The notes: generated by a model not told the origin, from the sequence alone. A stretch of 7,296 nucleotides of DNA from Bacteroidales bacterium (GCA_012518155.1 JAAYTC010000142.1:1-7296), one strand, 5' to 3'; numbered from the stretch's first letter, positions 1-6,630 are shown. Numbers and translations: made by a program.

Positions 1-17
1 AAAAACAAAATTAGGCG

Positions 18-503
18 ATGACAGATATAGTTTGGATTGTTTTGGCCGGCCTGTTGTGGCTCGTGGGTGCCGTTGGGTCGGTGGCACCGATCATTCCCGG
101 CCTCCCTCTTTGTTGGGTCGGTCTGCTTCTGCTCAAGTTTATCCCTTCCACGGGGGATAATATCACGTGGACAACCATTGCTTTGTTGGGAGGGGTGACC
201 GCGATAATCACGATTTTGGATAATATTTTGCCCGTGTGGGGAACCAAAAAGATGGGCGGCAACAAGCGAGTGGTCTGGGGTGCCACGATCGGCCTGCTGA
301 TAGGCTTCTTTTTTGCTCCCTGGGGAATCGTTTTGGGTCCTTTCGTTGGTGCGCTGATCGGGGGGCTTGTTTCCGGCACGCGGTTGATGCCGGCCACGAA
401 GCAGGCGACCGGCGCGTTTGTCGGGTATCTATCGGGATTGCTGCTTAAACTGGTTACCGCGGGTGTAATCGCCTTCTTTTTCGTCCGTACCGTTATTGCT
501 TGA
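18..503 (+). CDS. DUF456 family integral membrane protein
   Basis: A 161-residue, very hydrophobic protein that matches the DUF456 family in length and pattern. Visible hallmarks are a Pro-Gly-Leu-Pro turn near residues 27-30, an acidic residue and proline near 68-72 (LDNILP), a Lys/Gly-rich loop at 77-84 (KKMGGNKR) followed by VWGA, and the Gly/Pro-rich segment GIVLGPFVGALIGG at about 103-116. Roughly four hydrophobic stretches are seen (about 4-40, 52-72, 86-118 and 131-158), so it should sit in the inner membrane. The family has no established biochemical function that I know of. The ATG at 18 is the only sensible start, because the first hydrophobic segment begins directly after it. No Shine-Dalgarno sequence is visible, as is usual in Bacteroidota. 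Its promoter lies outside the window. Its last 11 bases overlap the 3' end of the convergent asd gene. Confidence 0.85.
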   Translation: MTDIVWIVLAGLLWLVGAVGSVAPIIPGLPLCWVGLLLLKFIPSTGDNITWTTIALLGGVTAIITILDNILPVWGTKKMGGNKRVVWGATIGLLIGFFFAPWGIVLGPFVGALIGGLVSGTRLMPATKQATGAFVGYLSGLLLKLVTAGVIAFFFVRTVIA

Positions 504-1491
504 TCAGGTATTCCGCAATTTGTACTGCATTCAACGCGGCACCCTTCCGGATCTGGTCAGATACCGTCCAGAAAGTTAGCCCGTTTTCGTTCGCGAGATC
601 CTTCCTTATCCTTCCCACGTATACTGGATCTTTACCCGATAGCTCGATGGGCATGGGGTACTTTTTCTGGGCAGGATCGTCGATAAGCTCTACTCCGTTA
701 GCGTTGCGGAAGGCTTCCTGAGCCTCTTCTATCGATATCGGACGTTCAGTTTCAACCCAGATAGCTTCGGAATGGGAACGCATCACCGGCACGCGCACGC
801 AAGTGGCACTTACTTGTATGTTGGAGTGCATGATTTTGCGGGTCTCGTGGTACATTTTCATCTCCTCCTTGGTGTAGCCGTTGTCGGTAAACACGTCTAC
901 TTGAGGAATTAGGTTATAAGCGAGCTGGTAAGCGAATTTGTCTACAGTAGGTTCCTCTCCTTGTACCAACTGTTTGTGCTGGTTTTCGAGTTCCTTCATC
1001 GCGGCCGCCCCCGCGCCAGACGCGGCTTGATAAGTGGCCACGTGTACCTTCCGTATGTGCGACACATCCTCTATTGCTTTCAAGGCGACTACCAACTGTG
1101 AGGTAGTACAATTGGGGTTAGCGATTATGTTGCGGGGACGGTTCAGGGCGTCTTCCGCGTTGATTTCGGGTACGACCAGTGGCACGTCGTCGTCCATCCG
1201 AAACGCGCTGGAATTATCTATCATGATCGCCCCATGCTTGGTGATCGTTTCCGCGAATTCGATCGAAGTCGACCCCCCGGCCGAAACAAAAGCAATGCCA
1301 ATATCTTTGAAATCGTCGTTGTGCTGCAGCTCTTTAACGGTAATTGTTTTACCTCGGAATGTATAAGTGGTTCCCGCGCTTCGCGAAGAGCCAAACAGTA
1401 CCAATTCATCCATGGGGAAATTCCTATCCTCCAGTACGCTGAGCAACTCTTGCCCTACGGCTCCACTGGTGCCTACAATTGCTATTTTCAT
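493..1491 (-). CDS. asd: Aspartate-semialdehyde dehydrogenase
   Basis: This cytoplasmic enzyme reduces L-aspartyl-4-phosphate with NADPH to L-aspartate 4-semialdehyde, the branch point to lysine/diaminopimelate, threonine and methionine. The 332-residue length is normal for the bacterial family. The N-terminal Rossmann loop GTSGAVG is at residues 7-13. The nucleophile is Cys128 in NPNCTTSQ. Gln155 in TYQAASGAG fits the conserved active-site Gln. Arg233 and His240, spaced seven apart in CVRVPVMRSH, match the substrate-binding Arg and general-base His (E. coli Arg267/His274). The C-terminal helix ends KGAALNAVQIAEYLI, typical of the family. All key residues are present, so the enzyme should be active. 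The ATG at 1491 begins exactly at the first strand of the Rossmann fold. A promoter lies about 60 bases upstream. The gene ends inside the convergent DUF456 gene. Confidence 0.97.
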   Translation of the reverse strand: MKIAIVGTSGAVGQELLSVLEDRNFPMDELVLFGSSRSAGTTYTFRGKTITVKELQHNDDFKDIGIAFVSAGGSTSIEFAETITKHGAIMIDNSSAFRMDDDVPLVVPEINAEDALNRPRNIIANPNCTTSQLVVALKAIEDVSHIRKVHVATYQAASGAGAAAMKELENQHKQLVQGEEPTVDKFAYQLAYNLIPQVDVFTDNGYTKEEMKMYHETRKIMHSNIQVSATCVRVPVMRSHSEAIWVETERPISIEEAQEAFRNANGVELIDDPAQKKYPMPIELSGKDPVYVGRIRKDLANENGLTFWTVSDQIRKGAALNAVQIAEYLIKQ

Positions 1492-1511
1492 ATGACAGTT
1501 TTCTTAATAAT

Positions 1512-1530
1512 GTATACCAAAAGGGTATAC
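1512..1530. repeat. Perfect 7-bp inverted repeat in the asd leader
   Basis: The arms are GTATACC (1512-1518) and GGTATAC (1524-1530), separated by AAAAG. The repeat ends 21 bases before the asd start codon and begins about 10 bases downstream of the predicted transcription start. It could be an operator for a dimeric regulator or a small RNA hairpin in the leader. It is not followed by a T-run on either strand, so it is a poor intrinsic terminator. The symmetry is read directly from the sequence; any role is inference. Confidence 0.5.
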
Positions 1531-1546
1531 TGGGATATAACAAGCA

Positions 1547-1579
1547 CAAAGATATAAAAAAGTGCATAAACGTGGCAAA
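1547..1579 (-). promoter_or_regulatory. Predicted asd promoter (Bacteroidota type)
   Basis: Read on the minus strand, TTTG (1579-1576) is followed by a 21-base spacer and TATCTTTG (1554-1547). This fits the Bacteroidota primary sigma factor consensus TTTG/TAnnTTTG with its usual spacing. Transcription would start near 1540, giving a leader of about 50 bases ahead of the asd ATG. It implies that asd has its own promoter even though it lies downstream of the seven-gene unit in the same direction. Confidence 0.65.
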
Positions 1580-1605
1580 GTGAAAGTTGAAATGGGGCAG
1601 AAAAA

Positions 1606-2112
1606 CTATTTAATTGCGATCTTGCGGCTAAATTTATCTATTTTTATGATATAATAGCCTCTCGGGACCGAGAGGGAGATCTCTGCTGAACCGGCTCTGA
1701 CCTTTTGCTGCAAAATTTTGGCTCCCATGATATTGTATACCTCTACCATTCCATCCGTCGGGATATTTTCAATAATAAGTCTATTGCCTGATAATTTGAA
1801 TTTTATTTCAGGGGATACCTCCTCTCGCGAAAATCGTCCCCAAGTGGATATGCTATCGAGCCGTAGAGAGTCATTCATCCTCGGAATCAATGAAGGGAAA
1901 GAGTCTCGCACCACCCGAGAACCTTTTTGTAGTTCCGAAGAATCTTTTCGTATCTCCGTGGAACTTTTTCGTGCCTCCGTGGAGTCTTTTTGTACCTCCA
2001 TTAAAAAATGATGCCTTTCACTTCTCGAAAATGCAGGGTGTGTCATTCCAAATAAAAAGAGAGGAATGAGCAAAATAGCGAAGGGTGGTATCGAGATTCG
2101 TCCGCGTAGCAT
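1606..2112 (-). CDS. Small secreted protein: signal peptide, heptad repeats, type IX sorting domain-like C-terminus
   Basis: The 168-residue product has no recognisable catalytic domain. Residues 1-29 look like a Sec signal peptide: Arg at 3 and 5, a hydrophobic core at about 9-22, and possible cleavage after Ala-Phe-Ser. Residues 38-72 form about five heptads of the form (T/S)E(A/I/L)(R/Q)K(D/S/G)S, highly charged and probably helical or coiled-coil. Residues 73-105 are a low-complexity linker. Residues 110-168 resemble the type A sorting domain of the Por (type IX) system: LIIEN, then VEVYNIMGAKIL, PRGYYIIKI, and a basic tail ending KIAIK. It would be exported across the inner membrane and then handed to the outer-membrane secretion machinery. 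The start at 2112 lies only 3 bases after the RNase Z stop, so it is probably the last gene of the operon. Existence as a gene is likely; the sorting-domain call is family knowledge applied by eye, and the function is unknown. Confidence 0.7.
   Translation of the reverse strand: MLRGRISIPPFAILLIPLFLFGMTHPAFSRSERHHFLMEVQKDSTEARKSSTEIRKDSSELQKGSRVVRDSFPSLIPRMNDSLRLDSISTWGRFSREEVSPEIKFKLSGNRLIIENIPTDGMVEVYNIMGAKILQQKVRAGSAEISLSVPRGYYIIKIDKFSRKIAIK
1922..2005. repeat. Four 21-bp tandem repeats inside the secreted-protein gene
   Basis: The units begin at 1922, 1943, 1964 and 1985. They share the core (T/C)CTTTTT(C/T)GT followed by (C/T)TCCG or CTCCA, with several differences between copies. Because the unit is 21 bases, each copy adds exactly one heptad to the protein (about residues 37-64) without shifting the frame. 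The two middle units are the most alike (CGT...CTCCGTGGA in both), suggesting relatively recent duplication or homogenisation. Confidence 0.8.
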
Positions 2113-2115
2113 CGT

Positions 2116-3030
2116 CTATAATTCAAAAACTTTTCCTTCGATGGCGAGTTCGGTAGCGGGGAAAACCTCTACCGCCTCCTTTAATAATACTCCCAGCTCG
2201 TTGTAGCGGGAGGAGTAGTGCCCGATTACCAGTCGTTTCACCTGGGCCAGTTTCGCGATTTCCGCCGCTTGGCTCGCGGTGGAGTGATAAGTCTCCTCGG
2301 CCCGTACCTTTTCAGTCTCGGCAAACGTCGCCTCGTGGTAGAGCAAATCCACCCCCTTGATCCGGGGAATTATATCTGTCGTGTAGGCGGTATCGGAACA
2401 ATAAGCGTAGGTACGCGCGGGATTACCCGGGGTGGTAAGCCGGTCGTTCGCGATTACAATGCCATCCTTTCTTGTAAAGTCAGCCCCAAGTTTGATTGAT
2501 TGGATCTCCTTTACCGGTATTTGGTGCGCGTCGATCATTTCCCGGATCATGTGACGGGGCGATTCTTTTTCCATGAAAAGGAACCCGTTTGTAGCGATCC
2601 GATGTTTCAGTGGGAAAGATTCGATCCGTATCGATCGATTCTCGAAAAGAAGCTCGTGTTGGTCAGGGTTCAACGGATGATGGAGAATCTTGAACTGCAT
2701 GTGATTGCCCAAGTAGATCAAAAGGGGTTTCAGAAGCAGTTGAATCTCTTTGTGCGCGTAAATATGGAGGTCGTTGGTGCGCCCCAACAAGCTTAGAGTA
2801 GAGAGCAGCCCGGGAAGGCCGAAGATATGGTCGCCATGCAGGTGAGAGATAAACAGGCTGTGCAGTTTGCTGATGCGTGCTTTGAATTTCCGCATCTGTA
2901 GCTGCGTGCCCTCCCCACAATCGATCATGAAGAGTTTTTCATTCATCTCCACGAGTTGCGAAGGGGGGTTGTGCAGCGTTGTCGGCATCGCTGATCCGCA
3001 CCCTAATATGGTCACCTGAAACTTGTTCAT
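2116..3030 (-). CDS. rnz: Ribonuclease Z (tRNA 3'-processing endonuclease)
   Basis: This zinc-dependent metallo-beta-lactamase-fold nuclease cuts tRNA precursors after the discriminator base so that CCA can be added. The 304-residue length is typical of the short bacterial form. The metal-binding motif HLHGDH is at residues 63-68 (His63, His65, Asp67, His68). The remaining ligands fit His143 (FPLKHR), Asp213 (YCSDTAY) and His271 (IGHYSSRY). His249 in YHSTASQAAEIA matches the conserved His of the RNase Z HST motif. The N-terminal ILGCGSAMPT and MIDCGEGTQLQ segments are also characteristic. The GHYSSRY ending and the single-domain length separate it from general metallo-beta-lactamases. It starts one base after the queE stop and is followed three bases later by the secreted-protein gene, so it is presumably co-transcribed with both. 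Confidence 0.96.
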   Translation of the reverse strand: MNKFQVTILGCGSAMPTTLHNPPSQLVEMNEKLFMIDCGEGTQLQMRKFKARISKLHSLFISHLHGDHIFGLPGLLSTLSLLGRTNDLHIYAHKEIQLLLKPLLIYLGNHMQFKILHHPLNPDQHELLFENRSIRIESFPLKHRIATNGFLFMEKESPRHMIREMIDAHQIPVKEIQSIKLGADFTRKDGIVIANDRLTTPGNPARTYAYCSDTAYTTDIIPRIKGVDLLYHEATFAETEKVRAEETYHSTASQAAEIAKLAQVKRLVIGHYSSRYNELGVLLKEAVEVFPATELAIEGKVFEL

Positions 3031-3031
3031 A

Positions 3032-3613
3032 TCAACGAATTCCTATCAATTTGTGTACTTGTATGCTGAGTGCCCACCGGGGATTCTTTTTCACCAGTTC
3101 CACGCAATACGCCACGTTCTCCGTGATTATTTCCTGATCATCAAAGATCGGGCTTAGTAGGTACCGATCGGTTTTAGGAAGCACGTTAATATCGGGGAGC
3201 GGGTCTCCTTTTTGGATGGGAAACCGCAACTCGTCCGCCTCCGGTATCAGCTCCTTCACCTTTTCGAAATACTGCTTGGGGCTACAGGTAATATAATCGA
3301 TTCCGTTGGGTACTTTTCTTGTCCCGTTGGTCTCAATGGCCTGAAGGTACCCCTTTTCTTTGAAATGGGCCACGATGGCATCGGTGAGTTGCAAGGTAGG
3401 CTCTCCACCGGTCCAGATGATCCATTTGCAACCATACGTATCGATCTTCGCGAGCACCTCTTCCACGCTCATTTTCACCCCGCGCTCGTAGTCGGTATCA
3501 CAAAAGTCGCAGCTCAAGTTGCATTTAGCCAGCCGGATGAATATGGAGGCTTGGCCTGCTCTCCCCCCTTCGCCCTGCAGCGAGTAAAATATTTCATTTA
3601 CATTCAGGTTCAT
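3032..3613 (-). CDS. queE: 7-carboxy-7-deazaguanine synthase (radical SAM)
   Basis: QueE converts 6-carboxy-5,6,7,8-tetrahydropterin to 7-carboxy-7-deazaguanine, using S-adenosylmethionine and a 4Fe-4S cluster. I favour the ATG at 3613 (193 residues) over the in-frame ATG at 3640, because family members begin a few residues before NEIFYSLQGEG and the shorter form overlaps queD by 20 bases rather than 47. With this numbering the cluster motif CX3CX2C is Cys31, Cys35 and Cys38 (CNLSCDFCD), and the SAM-contacting segment TGGEPTLQ begins at about 68. The FYSLQGEG motif at 9-16 and the HKLIGIR ending are typical of QueE. The upstream neighbour is queD, which makes its substrate. The two overlapping genes probably use coupled translation. 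Confidence 0.95.
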   Translation of the reverse strand: MNLNVNEIFYSLQGEGGRAGQASIFIRLAKCNLSCDFCDTDYERGVKMSVEEVLAKIDTYGCKWIIWTGGEPTLQLTDAIVAHFKEKGYLQAIETNGTRKVPNGIDYITCSPKQYFEKVKELIPEADELRFPIQKGDPLPDINVLPKTDRYLLSPIFDDQEIITENVAYCVELVKKNPRWALSIQVHKLIGIR

Positions 3614-3959
3614 AAATCGCGGATGTTTTAGGGGTTTCACTTACCTCCACGGCGTAAAGTTCGGGCAGCGAAGGCTTGAACGCGTCGTAGAGCATCTTAG
3701 CTATGTTTTCCGCGGAGCTATTGAGTGGTGCCATTATATCGTTCAGGTTGCGGTGATCCAGTTTCGAATCGATATACTCCTTCACGATATTCAATTCGTG
3801 ATAATCCCTCACAAACCCTTGTTGATTGAGCTCTTTCGACTTGAGGTGTACGGTCACCACGTAGTTGTGCCCGTGCAAGCGGGTACAGGGGTGATCGTCC
3901 GGCAGGCCAAACAGCGCGTGTGCTGCCGAGAAATAAAATTCTTTACTTATTTTGAACAT
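3594..3959 (-). CDS. queD: 6-carboxy-5,6,7,8-tetrahydropterin synthase
   Basis: QueD belongs to the 6-pyruvoyltetrahydropterin synthase (PTPS) family. It converts 7,8-dihydroneopterin triphosphate to 6-carboxy-tetrahydropterin, the first dedicated step of queuosine precursor synthesis after GTP cyclohydrolase. I choose the ATG at 3959 (121 residues, MFKISKEFYFSAAH), which is the usual family N-terminus. An in-frame ATG at 3992 would add 11 atypical residues and overlap the upstream gene. Zinc ligands fit His14 (SAAHAL), His29 and His31 (LHGHNY). Cys25, four residues before HGH (CTRLHGH), is the catalytic Cys typical of QueD rather than eukaryotic PTPS. Asp68-His69 (LDHRNLN) and Glu108 (SETP) complete the active site. 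The adjacent queE strongly supports the QueD assignment over a biopterin role. Confidence 0.95.
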   Translation of the reverse strand: MFKISKEFYFSAAHALFGLPDDHPCTRLHGHNYVVTVHLKSKELNQQGFVRDYHELNIVKEYIDSKLDHRNLNDIMAPLNSSAENIAKMLYDAFKPSLPELYAVEVSETPKTSAIYEPECK

Positions 3960-3973
3960 GATGTATATACTTT

Positions 3974-5095
3974 TTAATTGGTCTGAATCCACGTACGCAG
4001 CGGGTAGTGATCCGAATATTTTACCTTGTCGACCCTCGTTCGGTAGGCTTTCAGATTTTCACTGTGCAAAATATAGTCGATCCTAAACAGGAACAGATCT
4101 TCGTGATAGGTGATCCCGGGCCCAAACCCGGTGGACACGTACGCGTCCATTAACCCTTCCTTCATCTGGTGGTAAGTGAAAGAGATGGGCGTATCGTTAA
4201 AATCCCCGCAGATAACCGTGCCTCTATTATCGAGAGTTTTGATGTACTCCTTCACTTTTTCTACCTGCCTGGCACGCATCCTGTACGCTCCCCCTAACCG
4301 GGTACGTATATTGCTTGCCACATGTTCGAAGCGTACCGAATCGGTATTCTGTAAAAAATCGCTATACAGTTTTTTATCTTCCGGCTTAATTTGATTCGAT
4401 TCCAGATGGATATTCGCCACTGTATATTTTTCCCCGTCGATGTTTATCGTGTAGACGGCTGCCCCGTTGTACGACGATTCAAACACCACTTCGTGGGTGT
4501 TTTCGATGGGGTGTTTAGAGAAACAAGCCAGCCCGAAGGTATGGTATTTTCCCGAAGATTCCAAGCTCGTGATGGAGCGATAGGGGTATTTATTAAGCAG
4601 TCGGTTTACATCTCGTTGCGAGAAAATCGATTGTCCGGTTTTACTTACCAAGTATTCCTGGAGGCAGACAATATCGGCATCCGTGGTCGCGATATAATCG
4701 AGGATGGGATGTTCCGTGGCAGTGACATCCCGTTCGGCAGGAAACCCTTGCACGTTGTAGGTTAATATTTTAATCGCGTCTTGAGGTGGTTTTGGTGAGT
4801 GCACTTGCAACGGGAAAAAGGCGGTTATTGGCTGGTAGCATGCTAAAATTGATACGAGTGAAATAACTGCTAAGCCCCATTTTGAAAAAATGGTCCAAAA
4901 CACTAAATACGCGATATTTACTAGCAGGATAAAGCCGAATCCCAGTCCGATATAGGAGAAAAGGTTCGTTTTCAAGGGAGAAACGCTCCACGAGAGGAAC
5001 GAACAAAATAGTAAAATGATAGCCACGACGTTGGTCGCGAAGATTGCCCATTTAACCAAATTCCTAAATCGATTTCTTTTATTTCTTGCTGGCAT
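3974..5095 (-). CDS. Membrane-anchored endonuclease/exonuclease/phosphatase (EEP) family protein
   Basis: About 373 residues from the ATG at 5095. A longer in-frame start at 5131 would add 12 residues and overlap the upstream rhomboid by 53 bases instead of 17. The basic N-terminus (KRNRFR) precedes three hydrophobic segments at about 14-36, 47-68 and 72-96. By the positive-inside rule the catalytic domain then faces the periplasm. Residues about 108-372 carry the EEP (DNase I-like) fold: Asn114 (YNVQGF), Glu147 (CLQE), His230 (NIHLES), Asp298 and Asn300 (GDFNDTP), Asp340 (RIDYIL) and Asp362-His363 (SDHYP). These are the usual Mg-binding and catalytic residues, so it is probably active on a phosphoester bond. 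The substrate (nucleic acid, phospholipid or inositol phosphate) cannot be read from the sequence. It sits between a rhomboid gene and queD in the same tight operon. Confidence 0.9.
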   Translation of the reverse strand: MPARNKRNRFRNLVKWAIFATNVVAIILLFCSFLSWSVSPLKTNLFSYIGLGFGFILLVNIAYLVFWTIFSKWGLAVISLVSILACYQPITAFFPLQVHSPKPPQDAIKILTYNVQGFPAERDVTATEHPILDYIATTDADIVCLQEYLVSKTGQSIFSQRDVNRLLNKYPYRSITSLESSGKYHTFGLACFSKHPIENTHEVVFESSYNGAAVYTINIDGEKYTVANIHLESNQIKPEDKKLYSDFLQNTDSVRFEHVASNIRTRLGGAYRMRARQVEKVKEYIKTLDNRGTVICGDFNDTPISFTYHQMKEGLMDAYVSTGFGPGITYHEDLFLFRIDYILHSENLKAYRTRVDKVKYSDHYPLRTWIQTN

Positions 5096-5966
5096 CGAAT
5101 AGCTTCCTTTTTTCCTCGGGAGACAAACCACTGTATCCGGACTGTTTTAATTTGTCGAGAATCGCATCTATCTCCTCCTGTTCCGTATGCTTGCGTTGGT
5201 TATATTCCCAATCGGTTTCTTTACGAACGTGTTTCACCTTCATTTTCGCGCGTTTTGGGCGTGGTTTAAACAGGCCGACGAACCAGTCGATTAACCGGCT
5301 CATCCATGCCGTGATATCTTTTCCTGATTTGTAACGGGTTGCAAAATAGTAACCCAGCAATGCTCCACCTATATGCGCCACGTGTCCTCCCGGGTTCGTG
5401 GGACTCCCTAGCGAGAGGAAGTCGAGTATGAAAGCGAAGATCGCGATATACACGATTTTTATCTGTCCCAAGAAGAGGAGGTTTAGCTTCGTGTCGGGAC
5501 GGTAAAAGGCGGCACCCATCACGATTGCCATCACCGCGGCCGATGCCCCGATCATCCAACCCCTTCCCATCTCCGTGTAATAAGGAATGGTGTTGAAGGC
5601 AATCACGTAAAGGAGTGCTCCCGCGAGTCCCCCCAGCACGTATAGGCTCCCGAGCGACCGGCCTGAGAAATATTGGAGAAATATTCTCCCGAACCAATAG
5701 AGCCAAAGCATGTTAAAAAGTAAGTGGAGAAATCCCTCATGGACGAACATGTAAGAGAAGAGGGTCCATATTCTCTTTACAAGCAAGGGAATATGGGAAG
5801 GCACGCCCAAGAAAGTAATTAAGTCAAAGGCGTAAACATTGAACAAGGTGAAGAAAACACCAATAACCTTCAGAACAACGAATACAAATACGTTGATGAA
5901 GATGAGCCTTGTCAATACATTGCCTGTTCGATATATCTGTTTTAGACGATCAATAAAATCTGCCAT
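5079..5966 (-). CDS. Rhomboid intramembrane serine protease with C-terminal cytoplasmic extension
   Basis: A 295-residue polytopic protein of the inner membrane. Rhomboids cut transmembrane substrates with a Ser/His dyad. Here Ser142 lies in GASAAV (residues 140-145) and His198 in HVAHIGG (195-201). The HxxxN helix that lines the active site is HLLFN (His81, Asn85). The usual GxSG motif reads GASA, a conservative change after the nucleophile. Six or so hydrophobic segments fill residues 20-210. After about residue 212 comes a hydrophilic, Lys/Arg-rich tail of about 80 residues. It ends in a helical segment (DAILDKLKQSGYSGLSPEEK) that resembles the short SHOCT-like domains found on some Bacteroidota rhomboids. 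The gene overlaps the upstream rhomboid by 17 bases and the downstream EEP gene by 17 bases, so translation is probably coupled. The natural substrate is unknown. Confidence 0.93.
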   Translation of the reverse strand: MADFIDRLKQIYRTGNVLTRLIFINVFVFVVLKVIGVFFTLFNVYAFDLITFLGVPSHIPLLVKRIWTLFSYMFVHEGFLHLLFNMLWLYWFGRIFLQYFSGRSLGSLYVLGGLAGALLYVIAFNTIPYYTEMGRGWMIGASAAVMAIVMGAAFYRPDTKLNLLFLGQIKIVYIAIFAFILDFLSLGSPTNPGGHVAHIGGALLGYYFATRYKSGKDITAWMSRLIDWFVGLFKPRPKRAKMKVKHVRKETDWEYNQRKHTEQEEIDAILDKLKQSGYSGLSPEEKRKLFDASKK

Positions 5967-6630
5967 GCTGCTTATCTTTCTTTCGCCAGTATAAAATCAT
6001 GAATATCCCGAAGAGCATTCCGCCGAGATGAGCAAAATGGGCCACGTTGTCCCCGGTACGATTGGCTACCCCGAATACCAATTCTAACAACCCGTACCCG
6101 ATCACGAACCACTTGGCTTTAATCGGGAAGGGGAAGGGAATAATGAATAGCTGCGCGTTGGGGAATAGCATGCCAAAGGCCAGGAGAATACCGAAAACAG
6201 CCCCCGATGCACCGACTGTTACGCTTCCAATCATCGATAACATTTCCGGAGGGATCACCGCACTGGCTCGTAAATAAATAACCAACAGTTGGATTAGCCC
6301 GGCACCAATTCCCGTGACCATGTAGTAGGTAAGAAAACGTTTTGGCCCCCACACGTGCTCCAGCGTTCTGCCAAACATAAACACCGCGAACATGTTAAAA
6401 AACACATGTGAAAAAGAGTAGGGATCATGAAGGAACATATACGTTACCAGCTGGTAAATGCGGAAGTTCTCCGAAGCGGGAAAGAATAAGCCGAACTGCT
6501 GCGTAAGGTCGATTCCCCCTCTTCTGAGCAATACAAACTGGGCTACCCAGATGATCGCGTTGATGATAATGATATTTTTGGTAACCACGGGCAATACCCC
6601 GCCAAAACTATTTCTTCTAGAATTTTGCAT
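5950..6630 (-). CDS. Rhomboid intramembrane serine protease
   Basis: A 226-residue protein with the canonical six-helix rhomboid core and no large extra domain. Ser142 lies in a standard GASGAVFG motif (140-147) and His201 in VAHFAHLGGM, forming the catalytic dyad. HVFFN (His75, Asn79) supplies the HxxxN helix. The loop-1 region after the first helix contains FMFGRTLEHVWG (about 84-95), like the family W/R-containing loop. It is the first gene of the seven-gene minus-strand unit and faces the HU gene across 205 bases. It ends in a basic tail (WRKKDKQHGRFY), which would lie in the cytoplasm. It is not a simple copy of the next gene: loop lengths, the nucleophile motif and the tail differ. Intramembrane protease activity is expected from the intact dyad; the substrate is unknown. 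Confidence 0.93.
   Translation of the reverse strand: MQNSRRNSFGGVLPVVTKNIIIINAIIWVAQFVLLRRGGIDLTQQFGLFFPASENFRIYQLVTYMFLHDPYSFSHVFFNMFAVFMFGRTLEHVWGPKRFLTYYMVTGIGAGLIQLLVIYLRASAVIPPEMLSMIGSVTVGASGAVFGILLAFGMLFPNAQLFIIPFPFPIKAKWFVIGYGLLELVFGVANRTGDNVAHFAHLGGMLFGIFMILYWRKKDKQHGRFY

Noticed and set aside
1234..1557. Plus-strand open frame of about 107 codons opposite asd
   Set aside because: It lies antisense to a gene with every catalytic residue intact, and its predicted protein has no recognisable family features. It is a shadow frame.
1922..2005. CRISPR-like array
   Set aside because: The repeats are directly abutting 21-mers with no spacers, inside an open reading frame and in phase with a heptad.
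3957..3992. Longer QueD start at 3992 (and, in the same way, QueE at 3640 and EEP at 5131)
   Set aside because: The upstream ATGs add residues not typical of the families and increase the overlaps. Internal ATGs at 3959, 3613 and 5095 place the conserved N-termini correctly.
4391..4765. Plus-strand open frame of about 124 codons opposite the EEP gene
   Set aside because: It is antisense to well-conserved EEP motifs, and its Cys/Arg/Phe-rich composition is typical of a shadow frame.
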